In this document: one piece after another, positions 1 to 7,904 of the stretch
How positions within the stretch are numbered: the first letter of the stretch is position 1
Layout: each line of letters begins with the position of its first letter
Assembly (NCBI GenBank): GCA_002364215.1
Contig: DEXQ01000009.1
Coordinates: forward strand, 1 to 64,000
Reading direction: 5' to 3'
From: Aequorivita sp. UBA3180
Lineage (GTDB): Bacteria > Bacteroidota > Bacteroidia > Flavobacteriales > Flavobacteriaceae
DNA: 64,000 nucleotides
Notes under the pieces: model-generated
What the model saw: the letters and a program-made list of their open reading frames with translations, nothing else
Databases searched by the model: none
Told to the model about the DNA's origin: nothing
Made by a program: the position numbers and the translations under genes

Positions 1-29
1 AAAACGATAAATAGAAATTATGAGCAAAA

Positions 30-65
30 CAAAAGCTCTGCTGTATGGCAGAGCTTTTGTTTTTT
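30..65 (+). terminator. Rho-independent terminator of an upstream plus-strand gene
   Basis: A perfect 12-bp stem (30-41 with 48-59) closes a 6-nt loop and is followed by a T-run at 60-65. The gene it ends lies left of the window. Confidence 0.85.
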
Positions 66-103
66 AGGGAAGGATGCTTTGATTGCACATTAATTTTTTT
101 GGG

Positions 104-133
104 AAAGAAATAGATTCTAGAGTCTATTTCTTC
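104..133 (-). terminator. Hairpin downstream of the FadL-type gene, possible terminator
   Basis: A perfect 10-bp inverted repeat (105-114 with 123-132) encloses an 8-nt loop. It lies about 125 nt past the stop of the minus-strand gene at 258-1778. The T-run on that strand is broken (TTTCTTTCCC), so terminator function is only likely. Confidence 0.4.
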
Positions 134-257
134 AAGTGTAATACTTCAAAAAATTCAGCTTCATGGTAAAGAGATCAATTTTAAATATTTCAAAAAAATA
201 TTTTGTTAATTTTAAAACTTAAATACGTTGCTCGTTTTTTTATTCTAAATAGATAAT

Positions 258-1778
258 TCAAAAATTGAACCCGAGGGAAAGAACAAAATTGCTGTAAATT
301 GAGTTTATCTCTGCGGCATCGGTTAAACCAATGGAGTATAGTTGTTGGTTTCTTGTTTGTTCTGAACGCGAATAGGCAAGATCAGCAGTGAATTTTCCAA
401 AATTATAGCCTGCGCCCAATGAGAATCCAACGCGTTCTCCTAAAACTTCAGAATTTTTATAGGGGCTCTCCTCGTAATGAAACCCTCCACGTAGGCTTAA
501 TTGGTTTAAACGGTATTCTGCGCCTGCTTTATACGCTGAGACGCCTTTTAAAGTGTTTTCTATTATATTGTTTAAGTTGTTGAAAAAGAGATCGTCGGTT
601 GGACTAAATTCAATTGAAGCATAATCTTTATAGGAATAATCAAAGCTAATTAGACCATTTTGACCAAAAACGTATGCAGCACTCGCGTTTACTATAGCAG
701 GAGTTCTTAGTGTGTAATCTTCATATACATTTATCACCCTTGGATCTACAATTTCATTTATATTCTGTCCTTGAAACAGTCTTCGGCTTTCAAGATATTG
801 GGTGGTTTCTTCTGAGATTTGATACCAGGTCGGCGATGTTAAACTTAAGCCCAAACGCAAGTTGTCTGCAATCTTAGCGATGGCCCCTAGTTGGGCTGAA
901 ACTCCTGCGCCATTTGCGGTAAGATTGTTTTCAAAACCTACTCTGTTTATCGTTGAGCCGTTGTTGTTATTGTTTTCAAGTAAGAAAGAACTTTGGTTAA
1001 AATAGATTGTGTGGGTATTAATGTTTGCTCCAAAAAATAAATTGTCTGTTACTTGGGTAGCCAAATTTATTGTGAATTTGCTATTGTATCCTTCCGAAAG
1101 ATAAGCATACTCCTGATTGAAGCTTCCATTGGAAATATTGGAAATATAATTTGTATTTGAAGGATTGTTAGGGTCAACAGGATCAAATAGAAATGCTTGA
1201 TACCCTAAAAAAGCATTTTGGGCCGAAGTGCCCTCATATTCTCCCAGATATTGGTACAAATCTGAAATGGATTCACCTGACTGTAGTTGCAAAAGATTTA
1301 GGGGAATGCCCTGAGCTTGCGATAGGAAAAAGTCGCCAATTGATGTATTACCGGTACCGGCAATGTAAAGTTCGTTATCCAGATTTTTGTCCATATTGTA
1401 ACTTACACCAATAGTGAACTTTTTAAATATTGATTCTTCGTTAGAGTTATTGATTATAAAAACCCCTCCCAATTGATTTATAGTAATATTATCTGAATAA
1501 CTTTTTTCACTGTTTCCAAAATAGTTCGCATTGTTTTCAATATCAAATAATGATGTAGAAAACATTAGGCTGGAAGTTAAAAAAACTGCACCCCCTGCTG
1601 GATTTATACTTGTTGCGGAAAAATCTCCTCCCAGTGCTCCCATGGCGCCGCTTAAGGCAGTGTAGCGTGCTGTGCCGATATTTTCACCTAGACTATATCG
1701 TAAACCGTCAGTAGTGTTTTGGGCATTTAAAATAGCCAAAGCAAAAAAAGCTATAAATAGTAATGATATTTTTTTCAT
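258..1778 (-). CDS. OmpP1/FadL/TodX-family outer-membrane transport protein
   Basis: This 506-residue protein starts with a signal peptide (MKKISLLFIAFFALAILNAQ). Residues 40-60 carry the N-terminal signature of flavobacterial FadL/TodX-like proteins, with an ALSGAMGALGGD stretch followed by SINPAGG. The rest is alternating amphipathic beta-strands and it ends in Phe (GFNF), as expected of a 14-stranded barrel inserted by BamA. The family moves hydrophobic compounds such as fatty acids or aromatics across the outer membrane; the substrate here cannot be read from sequence. It stands alone, 123 nt downstream of a lipoprotein gene and separated from it by a terminator. Confidence 0.85.
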   Translation of the reverse strand: MKKISLLFIAFFALAILNAQNTTDGLRYSLGENIGTARYTALSGAMGALGGDFSATSINPAGGAVFLTSSLMFSTSLFDIENNANYFGNSEKSYSDNITINQLGGVFIINNSNEESIFKKFTIGVSYNMDKNLDNELYIAGTGNTSIGDFFLSQAQGIPLNLLQLQSGESISDLYQYLGEYEGTSAQNAFLGYQAFLFDPVDPNNPSNTNYISNISNGSFNQEYAYLSEGYNSKFTINLATQVTDNLFFGANINTHTIYFNQSSFLLENNNNNGSTINRVGFENNLTANGAGVSAQLGAIAKIADNLRLGLSLTSPTWYQISEETTQYLESRRLFQGQNINEIVDPRVINVYEDYTLRTPAIVNASAAYVFGQNGLISFDYSYKDYASIEFSPTDDLFFNNLNNIIENTLKGVSAYKAGAEYRLNQLSLRGGFHYEESPYKNSEVLGERVGFSLGAGYNFGKFTADLAYSRSEQTRNQQLYSIGLTDAAEINSIYSNFVLSLGFNF

Positions 1779-1806
1779 CTAATTTTTAATTTAAAAAGGT
1801 GATAAT

Positions 1807-1858
1807 GTAAAAATGCCCAAAGTATCATTTCGTTCTTATAGAAATGGTCATTGGGCAT
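1807..1858 (-). terminator. Terminator of the Tyr/Gly-rich lipoprotein gene
   Basis: The outer stem pairs ATGCCCAA (1813-1820) with TTGGGCAT (1851-1858), and an inner stem pairs ATTTC (1827-1831) with GAAAT (1841-1845). On the minus strand it is followed by a short T-run. It separates the two minus-strand genes on either side. Confidence 0.65.
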
Positions 1859-1901
1859 AATATATTAATTCTATGTTTGAAAAATATTCTGATAGATAAA
1901 T

Positions 1902-2915
1902 TTAACCGCGTCCGCCACGTCCACTACTGCCTCCTGAACGTCCACTACTTCCGCTAGAACGAACACTACCACCTGAACTTCTTACAGAACCTGAGCTATT
2001 GCTCCTGGTAGGAGAGGAGTAATTGCCGCTTCTTCTTGTAGTATTGCTCCTGGTGGACTGTGAACTACTATTGTTTCGTATCGTTGAGTTAGAACGAGTG
2101 TTTCTGATTGAGTTATTAGAGTTTGAGCGAGTATTGCGGATATTGCTGCGAGTGTTTCTAGTATTTGTGTTAGCACGCACATTGTTTCTGTTTACACGTC
2201 TAGATAATTCGGAACGACTGTAGGAATTACGGGTAGAAACATTGTTGGTTCTTCCGCGGGTACTTGTTCTATTATAATCAGTGTTTCTTCTTCCCCGATT
2301 ATACGATACATTATTATATGGGTTGTAATTGTAATAATGTGAATTATAATACCCATAACCGTAATAAGGGTAGCCATACCCATAACCATAGCCATAATAA
2401 GGGTAACCCCATCCATAGCTTATTCCCCAATATGGGGTGTGGTAACCATAATAAGGATAACCCCAATACCCACCATACCAATAAGGTCTGTGATAAAATC
2501 CATAGCCGTAACCTCCATAATTATAAATGTTTACGGTGATGTCTTCACTGTTGCTTCCCCATGGGCCATACTCTTCCTTATCATAATCTTCTTCAATAAT
2601 TATATAGCCATCTTCGTCCAATCTTTCGGTAGTTGAATAGGCTTCAATATCAGTAAAAATGGCTCCTTCTTCAGGAAGATCAGCGTATGCGTCAGATTTA
2701 CTACGGAAATATTGCTGATAATAATTTGCTTTTTCATTGTTAGAATCCTCATCTACGTATTCTTCTTCAGAAGTTGAAGTATTGCCAGAAGAATAAATGC
2801 CATCATTTTGATTGTAACCATTGTTGTGGGTTCCACATGATGTTAGCAAAAAGGCGAAAAGGCCTATAAATGCTAAAGGCATGAAACGTTTAATATTTAT
2901 ATTTTGAAAGGACAT
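1902..2915 (-). CDS. Low-complexity lipoprotein, Tyr/Gly-rich then Asn/Arg/Ser-rich
   Basis: I prefer the ATG at 2915 because it places a signal peptide directly before the lipobox (LLTSC); the frame stays open upstream to 2969, but that would add a hydrophilic leader. The mature protein has three zones: an acidic Asn/Ser/Glu-rich linker, a block of about 60 residues built from Tyr-Gly-Trp-Pro units (repeated YPYYGYG), and a basic C-terminal third of Asn-Thr-Arg-Ser repeats ending in Ser-Gly-Arg repeats. Such proteins recur in Flavobacteriia without a known function. A role as an envelope or surface matrix component is only inference. It is divergent from proS. Confidence 0.75.
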   Translation of the reverse strand: MSFQNINIKRFMPLAFIGLFAFLLTSCGTHNNGYNQNDGIYSSGNTSTSEEEYVDEDSNNEKANYYQQYFRSKSDAYADLPEEGAIFTDIEAYSTTERLDEDGYIIIEEDYDKEEYGPWGSNSEDITVNIYNYGGYGYGFYHRPYWYGGYWGYPYYGYHTPYWGISYGWGYPYYGYGYGYGYPYYGYGYYNSHYYNYNPYNNVSYNRGRRNTDYNRTSTRGRTNNVSTRNSYSRSELSRRVNRNNVRANTNTRNTRSNIRNTRSNSNNSIRNTRSNSTIRNNSSSQSTRSNTTRRSGNYSSPTRSNSSGSVRSSGGSVRSSGSSGRSGGSSGRGGRG

Positions 2916-2931
2916 ATCTGTGGTAATTTTA

Positions 2932-2962
2932 TTGTTGAACTTCATAAAAATAAGTAGTTTTG
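2932..2962 (+). promoter_or_regulatory. Predicted proS promoter
   Basis: TAGTTTTG at 2955-2962 matches the Bacteroidota -7 element TAnnTTTG. A TTG at 2932-2934 lies 20 bp upstream as the -33 element. It predicts a leader of about 50 nt. Confidence 0.6.
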
Positions 2963-3017
2963 CGGACAATAACTAATCATTTAACATAGACACAACATTT
3001 GTGCCAAAAACTAGGTT

Positions 3018-4493
3018 ATGGCAAAGAATTTAACAACTAGAGCGGAAGATTATTCCAAATGGTATAACGAGCTGGTAATCAAAGCAGACCTTGCCGAAAA
3101 CTCAGGAGTTCGTGGATGCATGGTCATAAAACCATATGGATATGCCATCTGGGAAAGAATGCAGGCAGAGCTGGATAGAATGTTTAAGGAAACGGGGCAT
3201 CAAAATGCTTATTTCCCACTTTTTATTCCGAAATCATACTTCAGTAAGGAAGCCAGCCATGTGGATGGTTTTGCAAAGGAATGTGCCGTTGTTACTCACT
3301 ATAGATTAAAAAATGCCGAAGATGGAAGCGGGATTATTGTAGATCCTGACGCAAAACTGGAAGAAGAATTAATAGTCCGTCCAACTTCCGAAACCATTAT
3401 TTGGGACACCTACCGTAAATGGATACAGTCATATAGAGATTTACCGCTTTTAATAAACCAATGGGCAAACGTAGTGCGTTGGGAAATGCGCACACGCCTG
3501 TTTTTACGCACTGCAGAATTTCTTTGGCAAGAGGGTCACACGGCTCATGCCACTAAAGATGAAGCCATAGTTGAAGCGGAACAAATGATGAATGTGTATG
3601 CCGAATTTGCAGAAAATTATATGGCTATACCAGTAGTGAAGGGTACCAAAACCGAAAGCGAACGTTTTGCAGGTGCGCTTGAAACATACTGCATTGAGGC
3701 CTTGATGCAGGATGGAAAAGCATTGCAGGCAGGAACTTCTCATTTTTTGGGACAAAATTTTGCAAAAGCTTTTGATGTGAAATTTGCCGCCAAAGATGGC
3801 GCTTTGGATTATGTTTGGGCAACTTCGTGGGGTGTATCCACACGATTGATGGGTGCTTTGGTGATGACCCACAGTGATGATAATGGCTTGGTGCTGCCCC
3901 CAAATTTAGCGCCAGATCAAGTTGTTATTGTGCCTATTTATAGAAAGGATGAAGAATTTGATGCCGTAAATGAAGTCGCTTTAGATTTGATGAAGAAATT
4001 ACGATCGAAAGGAATTCGCGTTAAGTATGATAATCGTGATACCCACAAACCGGGTTGGAAATTTAATGAATACGAGTTGAAGGGTGTGCCTGTTCGTATA
4101 GCCATTGGTCCAAAAGATGTGGAAAAAGGGACTGTTGAACTTGCGCGAAGAGATACGCTTCAAAAAGAATTTATAGACAATGAAAAAGTTGTAGATAGGG
4201 TAACTTCTTTAATGGAGGAAATTCAAGAAACCCTTTTTCAAAAAGCTGTTTCGTATAGAGCTGAACACACAACTGAAGTTGCTTCATACGAAGAATTTAA
4301 GTCCGTTTTGAATGGAAAAGGAGGCTTTGTCTTGGCGCATTGGGATGGCACTCCCGAAACCGAGGAGCGAATTAAAAACGAAACAAAAGCAACCATTAGA
4401 TGTATTCCTTTGGACGGTGATAATGCTTCGGGAACTTGTATTTTTACTGGGAAGCCTTCCGAAAGAAAAGTGCTTTTTGCGAAAGCATATTAA
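3018..4493 (+). CDS. proS: Proline--tRNA ligase (archaeal/eukaryote-type)
   Basis: ProS charges tRNA-Pro with proline in the cytoplasm. The 491-residue length and the lack of the roughly 180-residue editing insertion mark the short archaeal/eukaryote-type enzyme, usual in Bacteroidota. Class II motifs are visible: the motif 2 region around WEMRTRLFLRTAEFLWQEGH and, before it, the RPTSE proline-binding segment. An anticodon-binding domain follows from about residue 300, and the C-terminal domain ends in Tyr (FAKAY) as in this family. The ATG at 3018 gives the family's usual N-terminus. It is the first gene after a divergent promoter region and precedes tRNA-Glu. Confidence 0.97.
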   Translation: MAKNLTTRAEDYSKWYNELVIKADLAENSGVRGCMVIKPYGYAIWERMQAELDRMFKETGHQNAYFPLFIPKSYFSKEASHVDGFAKECAVVTHYRLKNAEDGSGIIVDPDAKLEEELIVRPTSETIIWDTYRKWIQSYRDLPLLINQWANVVRWEMRTRLFLRTAEFLWQEGHTAHATKDEAIVEAEQMMNVYAEFAENYMAIPVVKGTKTESERFAGALETYCIEALMQDGKALQAGTSHFLGQNFAKAFDVKFAAKDGALDYVWATSWGVSTRLMGALVMTHSDDNGLVLPPNLAPDQVVIVPIYRKDEEFDAVNEVALDLMKKLRSKGIRVKYDNRDTHKPGWKFNEYELKGVPVRIAIGPKDVEKGTVELARRDTLQKEFIDNEKVVDRVTSLMEEIQETLFQKAVSYRAEHTTEVASYEEFKSVLNGKGGFVLAHWDGTPETEERIKNETKATIRCIPLDGDNASGTCIFTGKPSERKVLFAKAY

Positions 4494-4520
4494 TTTTTTT
4501 TTGAAAAAAGTTATTTAGGA

Positions 4521-4551
4521 TTTGTGCCATTCAAAAATTGTTGTATTTTTG
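4521..4551 (+). promoter_or_regulatory. Promoter of tRNA-Glu and rpsT
   Basis: TTTG at 4521-4524 and TATTTTTG at 4544-4551 are separated by exactly 19 bp, an ideal fit to the Bacteroidota sigma-RpoD consensus. Transcription should start around 4558, just before the tRNA. Confidence 0.8.
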
Positions 4552-4575
4552 CATCCGCATTTGAAAATAAAAAAT

Positions 4576-4647
4576 GGTCCGTTCGTCTAGGGGTTAGGAC
4601 GCCAGGTTTTCATCCTGGTAACAGGGGTTCGATTCCCCTACGGACTA
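4576..4647 (+). tRNA. tRNA-Glu (anticodon TTC)
   Basis: A cloverleaf can be folded: the acceptor stem pairs 4576-4582 with 4640-4646 (G-U at the first pair), the D arm contains TAGGGGTTAGGA, the anticodon stem CCAGG/CCTGG holds the 7-nt loop TTTTCAT with anticodon TTC, and the T arm is GGGG-TTCGATT-CCCC. The discriminator base is A at 4647 and CCA is not encoded. It probably shares a transcript with rpsT. Confidence 0.95.
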
Positions 4648-4674
4648 CAAAATTTAGAATTTAACAAAAATAAA

Positions 4675-4926
4675 ATGGCAAATCACAAGTCAGCATTAAA
4701 GAGAATAAGAAGCAACGAGGCAAAGCGCTTGCGTAACCGTTACCAGCACAAAACTGCCCGTAACGCCATGAAGAAGTTTCAAGAGCTTTCTGATAAGAAA
4801 GAAGCAGAAGCCATGTTTCCAAGTGTTGTTTCTATGATTGACAAATTGGCGAAGAAAAACATTATTCATTCGAATAAAGCTTCCAATTTAAAATCAAATA
4901 TGGCTAAGCACGTAGCTGCGCTATAG
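4675..4926 (+). CDS. rpsT: 30S ribosomal protein S20
   Basis: The 83-residue basic protein begins MANHKSALKRIR, the bS20 signature, and continues with the typical three-helix pattern rich in Lys, Arg and Ala. bS20 binds 16S rRNA early in assembly of the small subunit. It lies 27 nt after tRNA-Glu with no terminator between, so both probably come from the promoter at 4521-4551. A strong terminator follows. Confidence 0.97.
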   Translation: MANHKSALKRIRSNEAKRLRNRYQHKTARNAMKKFQELSDKKEAEAMFPSVVSMIDKLAKKNIIHSNKASNLKSNMAKHVAAL

Positions 4927-4947
4927 TTTCTTTTTAATAAAATTTTT

Positions 4948-4983
4948 AAAAACCCTTTCAGGAAACTGAGAGGGTTTTTTTAT
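4948..4983. terminator. Bidirectional terminator after rpsT
   Basis: AACCCTTTCAG (4951-4961) pairs with CTGAGAGGGTT (4966-4976) with one wobble around a GAAA tetraloop. There is a T-run on the plus strand and a T-rich tract on the minus strand. It overlaps the stop codon of the next, convergent gene. Confidence 0.85.
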
Positions 4984-6074
4984 TTCAGTATTTTGAAGGA
5001 CTCAAATGATTTTTTAAGACTGTCCCAGGCAAAGTGGGCGCCTTCAATTTGTGGAGAGTATTGGGCAGAGCAGAAATAAATAAAATCGTCGTTTTTCAAT
5101 AGCCTGTAAAGACGGTATATGCTAAAACTCGCATAGGGTTCACCATCAAGGGATACATTCTTTAACTTGTTTTTTGTGGTCCAGAGTAGGGAGTTGTCGT
5201 CGGTTTTGAGCGAATCAATGGTTTCTTTGATAATCGATCCAAAATTGAGAAATAAATTGGGTAGACTACTGTCAAGAAAAGGAGTATCCATATCGTTTTT
5301 GTCCATAGCCATTATTTTGAAATCGACCGCAAAACCAATTTTTGATACATTTTCGGTTTGGTTCAGTTTTACACGTGCTTCTTTTATTTCTTCTTCGGAA
5401 ACTTCGGTTCCTTCTTTTTTGAACTTTTCTACCATGTTTACCAAGTATTCTTCAATGCTTTCGGTAGATGTATTTTCATCCATTTCAATAGCCTTAGGCT
5501 CTCCAAAAACTACAGATACTATCTTTGCGTTGAAAAATAGTTTTCCGTAAGGAGAATTTGCCGTAATCAATTCTTCCAATTGGTCATCCGGAAGATTTGT
5601 AAAGTAAGTGCTACGAACAAAATCTGCATATTTTATAAATTTTGGAGCATGCCATCCATCTCCAACTGGTTTTTCGAAAGAAAACTGCAACATATTGTCT
5701 GTAAACACATTTAGGCCTGTCTCCAGCTCTTTGGTGGTACTTTTTTCGGGATCTACAGAAATTTCCATATTGTCCACCCTAATAGTCTGTTGTGCTTTTA
5801 TACGTTCAGTTTCGGCGTTAAATCTGTCAATATTGAACTTGCGCTTTTGTTTGCTGTCTATCAACCAGGCAATCATAAGTGCCATGGCCAGAAGAAACAT
5901 CATAAGTGGATAGAGAATGAAAATTGGATCGGAGGCTGGAGTAAGCGTCATTGCCAAAACCAGCATTCCCTCCATGACCAAAACTACTAATGTAAAGAGT
6001 CCAAGCCAGCTTTTGACGGCATTAATAATTGTGGACTTTTTTTCTTTTTCTTGTGAAGTGTTTTCCTGCCCCAT
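4980..6074 (-). CDS. Two-TM protein of unknown function
   Basis: I do not recognise a named family. The 364-residue protein has a short charged N-terminus (MGQENTSQEKEKKS), two close hydrophobic helices at about residues 20-42 and 48-70, then a soluble, charged domain of nearly 300 residues rich in Asp, Glu and Lys, probably cytoplasmic. There is no signal peptide, and no catalytic motif stands out. It is convergent with rpsT and shares its terminator; coaD lies upstream on the same strand. A membrane-anchored accessory protein is the most that can be said. Confidence 0.6.
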   Translation of the reverse strand: MGQENTSQEKEKKSTIINAVKSWLGLFTLVVLVMEGMLVLAMTLTPASDPIFILYPLMMFLLAMALMIAWLIDSKQKRKFNIDRFNAETERIKAQQTIRVDNMEISVDPEKSTTKELETGLNVFTDNMLQFSFEKPVGDGWHAPKFIKYADFVRSTYFTNLPDDQLEELITANSPYGKLFFNAKIVSVVFGEPKAIEMDENTSTESIEEYLVNMVEKFKKEGTEVSEEEIKEARVKLNQTENVSKIGFAVDFKIMAMDKNDMDTPFLDSSLPNLFLNFGSIIKETIDSLKTDDNSLLWTTKNKLKNVSLDGEPYASFSIYRLYRLLKNDDFIYFCSAQYSPQIEGAHFAWDSLKKSFESFKILK

Positions 6075-6145
6075 AACTTGAAAACTTTATTTGGTTAAAA
6101 TTAGTTCTCATAAAGATATGAATTATTCACAGGAAATATATTTTT

Positions 6146-6583
6146 TTAGGGTATTAAGTCTTGATAATCACCCCCATGCCTTGCGATATCCCTAACAATT
6201 GAAGATGAAATATGTGAATACTCCGGACTGCTGATTAAGAAAACGCTATCTATTCCGTTAACTTTTGCATTGGCTTGGGCGATGGACTGTTCGTATGCGA
6301 AATCGATACTGTTGCGAAGACCGCGAACGATAAACTGTGCATTTTCTTCCTTACAAAAGTTAGCGGTTAGCCCAGAGTAGCTCTTTACTTTAACCTGGGA
6401 CTCATTTTTAAAAACATCTTCAATAAGCTGGATGCGCTCTTCTAGAGAAAACATTGTCTTTTTATCGGCATTTACGCCAATGGCAATAATCAACTCATCA
6501 AAAAGCGGCAGCGCACGTTTTATAATATCAACGTGTCCAAGGGTTATGGGGTCAAAAGTTCCGGGAAAAACTGCGCGTCTCAT
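6146..6583 (-). CDS. coaD: Phosphopantetheine adenylyltransferase
   Basis: CoaD transfers AMP from ATP to 4'-phosphopantetheine to give dephospho-CoA, the penultimate step of coenzyme A synthesis. The nucleotidyltransferase motif (GTFDPITLGH, residues 8-17), the RGLRN loop near residue 90 and the ISSSIVR motif near residue 126 are all present. At 145 residues it is shorter than the usual 155-160: it stops right after GGDYQDLIP and so lacks most of the C-terminal helix. The catalytic core is intact, so activity is expected. It is followed by a two-TM protein gene and preceded by a small membrane protein gene. Confidence 0.93.
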   Translation of the reverse strand: MRRAVFPGTFDPITLGHVDIIKRALPLFDELIIAIGVNADKKTMFSLEERIQLIEDVFKNESQVKVKSYSGLTANFCKEENAQFIVRGLRNSIDFAYEQSIAQANAKVNGIDSVFLISSPEYSHISSSIVRDIARHGGDYQDLIP

Positions 6584-6637
6584 TTTATGTATATTTTGAT
6601 ACTAAGTTAATGAGTAATTATTAAAACGATTTTCTTT

Positions 6638-6925
6638 TCAGAAAAATTTCGAAATCAAAATGGCAAGTGCGGCGATAACAGTAGCCAAAACCACACCGCG
6701 TGCACGATAAAATTGATTCTTTTTCAAAAGAATAAAGAATACAATTAAGTTTAAAATTGCCCCTAGGGCAATCAAGCTTCCCAGAAAATCATTTTCCAGT
6801 GCAGCCTGTAGTGTTGATTCCAGGCTTAGTTCAGAAAAAAAGAATATATAGAGATAGGTGCCCGCCATATTTGCAAGCAATCCGATTGTTAAACCAATAA
6901 GAACTTCTTTTATGTGTGGCTTCAT
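6638..6925 (-). CDS. Small three-TM protein of unknown function
   Basis: This is a predicted protein of 95 residues with three hydrophobic segments (about residues 7-30, 42-62 and 73-93) and few charged loops. I chose the ATG at 6925 because AGAGG lies a suitable distance upstream and it falls 14 nt after the surE stop; the open frame extends to 6952, overlapping surE. It is probably translated from the surE transcript. No family is recognised. Confidence 0.6.
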   Translation of the reverse strand: MKPHIKEVLIGLTIGLLANMAGTYLYIFFFSELSLESTLQAALENDFLGSLIALGAILNLIVFFILLKKNQFYRARGVVLATVIAALAILISKFF

Positions 6926-6939
6926 TTTATACCTCTTTT

Positions 6940-7716
6940 TTAAAAATCCCACGTATTGAGTTCTTTCATCGCGTGGTGTGCCGTCAAATCAAACTGTACA
7001 GGAACTACGGAAATAAAACCATTGTGTAGGGCCCATTCATCAGTATCTTCGCCTTTGTCCTCATTTACAAATTCACCCGTTAGCCAGTAATAGTCGCGTC
7101 CCAACGGATTGGTTCTTTTGTCAAATTTTTCTTCCCAATGCGCATTGGCTTGGCGGCAAACTTTGATGCCTTTTATTTCTGAAGCATTTAATTTCGGAAT
7201 ATTCACATTTAACACCACCCCTTTTGGCAGTCCGTTTTTTAAGGTTTGCTGTGCAATAGCTTTTACAAACTTTTTTGAGGGTCCAAAATCTGCCTCCATT
7301 GAATAATCCAAAAGCGAAAACCCAATGGATGGAATACCCAATGTTCCGGCTTCCACGGCGGCACTCATTGTTCCGCTGTAAATTACATTTATGGATGAAT
7401 TGCTTCCGTGGTTAATGCCACTAACGCATAGGTCTGGTTTACGTTTCAAAATTTCGTTCACCGCTATTTTCACACAATCTACGGGCGTGCCGCTGCAACT
7501 GTATTCTTTGTGTGGATCGCCATTCACTACGTTTATACTATTGCAGTACAATGTATCGTTAATAGTTATGGCGTGGCCCATTCCGCTCTGGGGCGAGTCT
7601 GGTGCAACTACCATAACGTCTCCCAATGTATTCATTACATCAATCAAAGTACGGATACCCGGCGCGTTGATGCCATCGTCATTGGTAACTAATATCAGTG
7701 GTCTTTTTTTGGACAT
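6940..7716 (-). CDS. surE: 5'/3'-nucleotidase SurE
   Basis: SurE is a metal-dependent phosphatase acting on nucleoside 5'- and 3'-monophosphates and linked to stationary-phase survival. The metal-binding TNDDG motif (Asp13-Asp14) follows the first beta-strand. The other active-site segments, SGMGHAIT, CSGTPVDC and SGINHGSN, are in order. The length of 258 residues is normal. It is divergent from the S41 peptidase gene and heads a minus-strand run with the small membrane protein and coaD. Confidence 0.95.
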   Translation of the reverse strand: MSKKRPLILVTNDDGINAPGIRTLIDVMNTLGDVMVVAPDSPQSGMGHAITINDTLYCNSINVVNGDPHKEYSCSGTPVDCVKIAVNEILKRKPDLCVSGINHGSNSSINVIYSGTMSAAVEAGTLGIPSIGFSLLDYSMEADFGPSKKFVKAIAQQTLKNGLPKGVVLNVNIPKLNASEIKGIKVCRQANAHWEEKFDKRTNPLGRDYYWLTGEFVNEDKGEDTDEWALHNGFISVVPVQFDLTAHHAMKELNTWDF

Positions 7717-7739
7717 AAAATCTTTTAAATTTTGAAAAA

Positions 7740-7747
7740 CAAAAATA
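7740..7747 (-). promoter_or_regulatory. Predicted -7 element of surE
   Basis: On the minus strand this reads TATTTTTG, a full match to TAnnTTTG, 24 nt upstream of the surE ATG. No good -33 box is seen; a palindrome (7757-7787) occupies that position. Confidence 0.45.
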
Positions 7748-7756
7748 CATTTATTA

Positions 7757-7787
7757 ATTCTGTCCCGAGAGCCTTCGGGACCAGAAT
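7757..7787. repeat. Small palindromic element with TCCCGA/TCGGGA core
   Basis: TTCTGTCCCGA and TCGGGACCAGAA form a hairpin with one bulged C and a short loop. A related element with the same TCCCGA half lies at 19462-19479. It sits between the divergent genes surE and the S41 peptidase. Confidence 0.6.
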
Positions 7788-7904
7788 TCTAAATTTAAAA
7801 TCGAAAAAAACTGTTTAACAAAAAATTAGTACCAATATACTTTAATGGCACAGTTTTTTATATAATTTAGGCACTCATAAAATAATACCACGACTATGCG
7901 GATA

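Noticed and set aside
2023..2223. Plus-strand open frame of 66 codons
   Set aside because: It is the antisense of the Asn/Arg/Ser repeat region, with biased composition and no start signal.
2300..2520. Dense repeats of CCATA/TAATAAGG type
   Set aside because: They are the coding DNA of the Tyr/Gly-rich lipoprotein on the minus strand, not a separate repeat array.
6146..6200. Possible frameshift truncating coaD
   Set aside because: The protein ends only a few residues short of typical flavobacterial CoaD and all catalytic motifs are present; I see no continuation in other frames.
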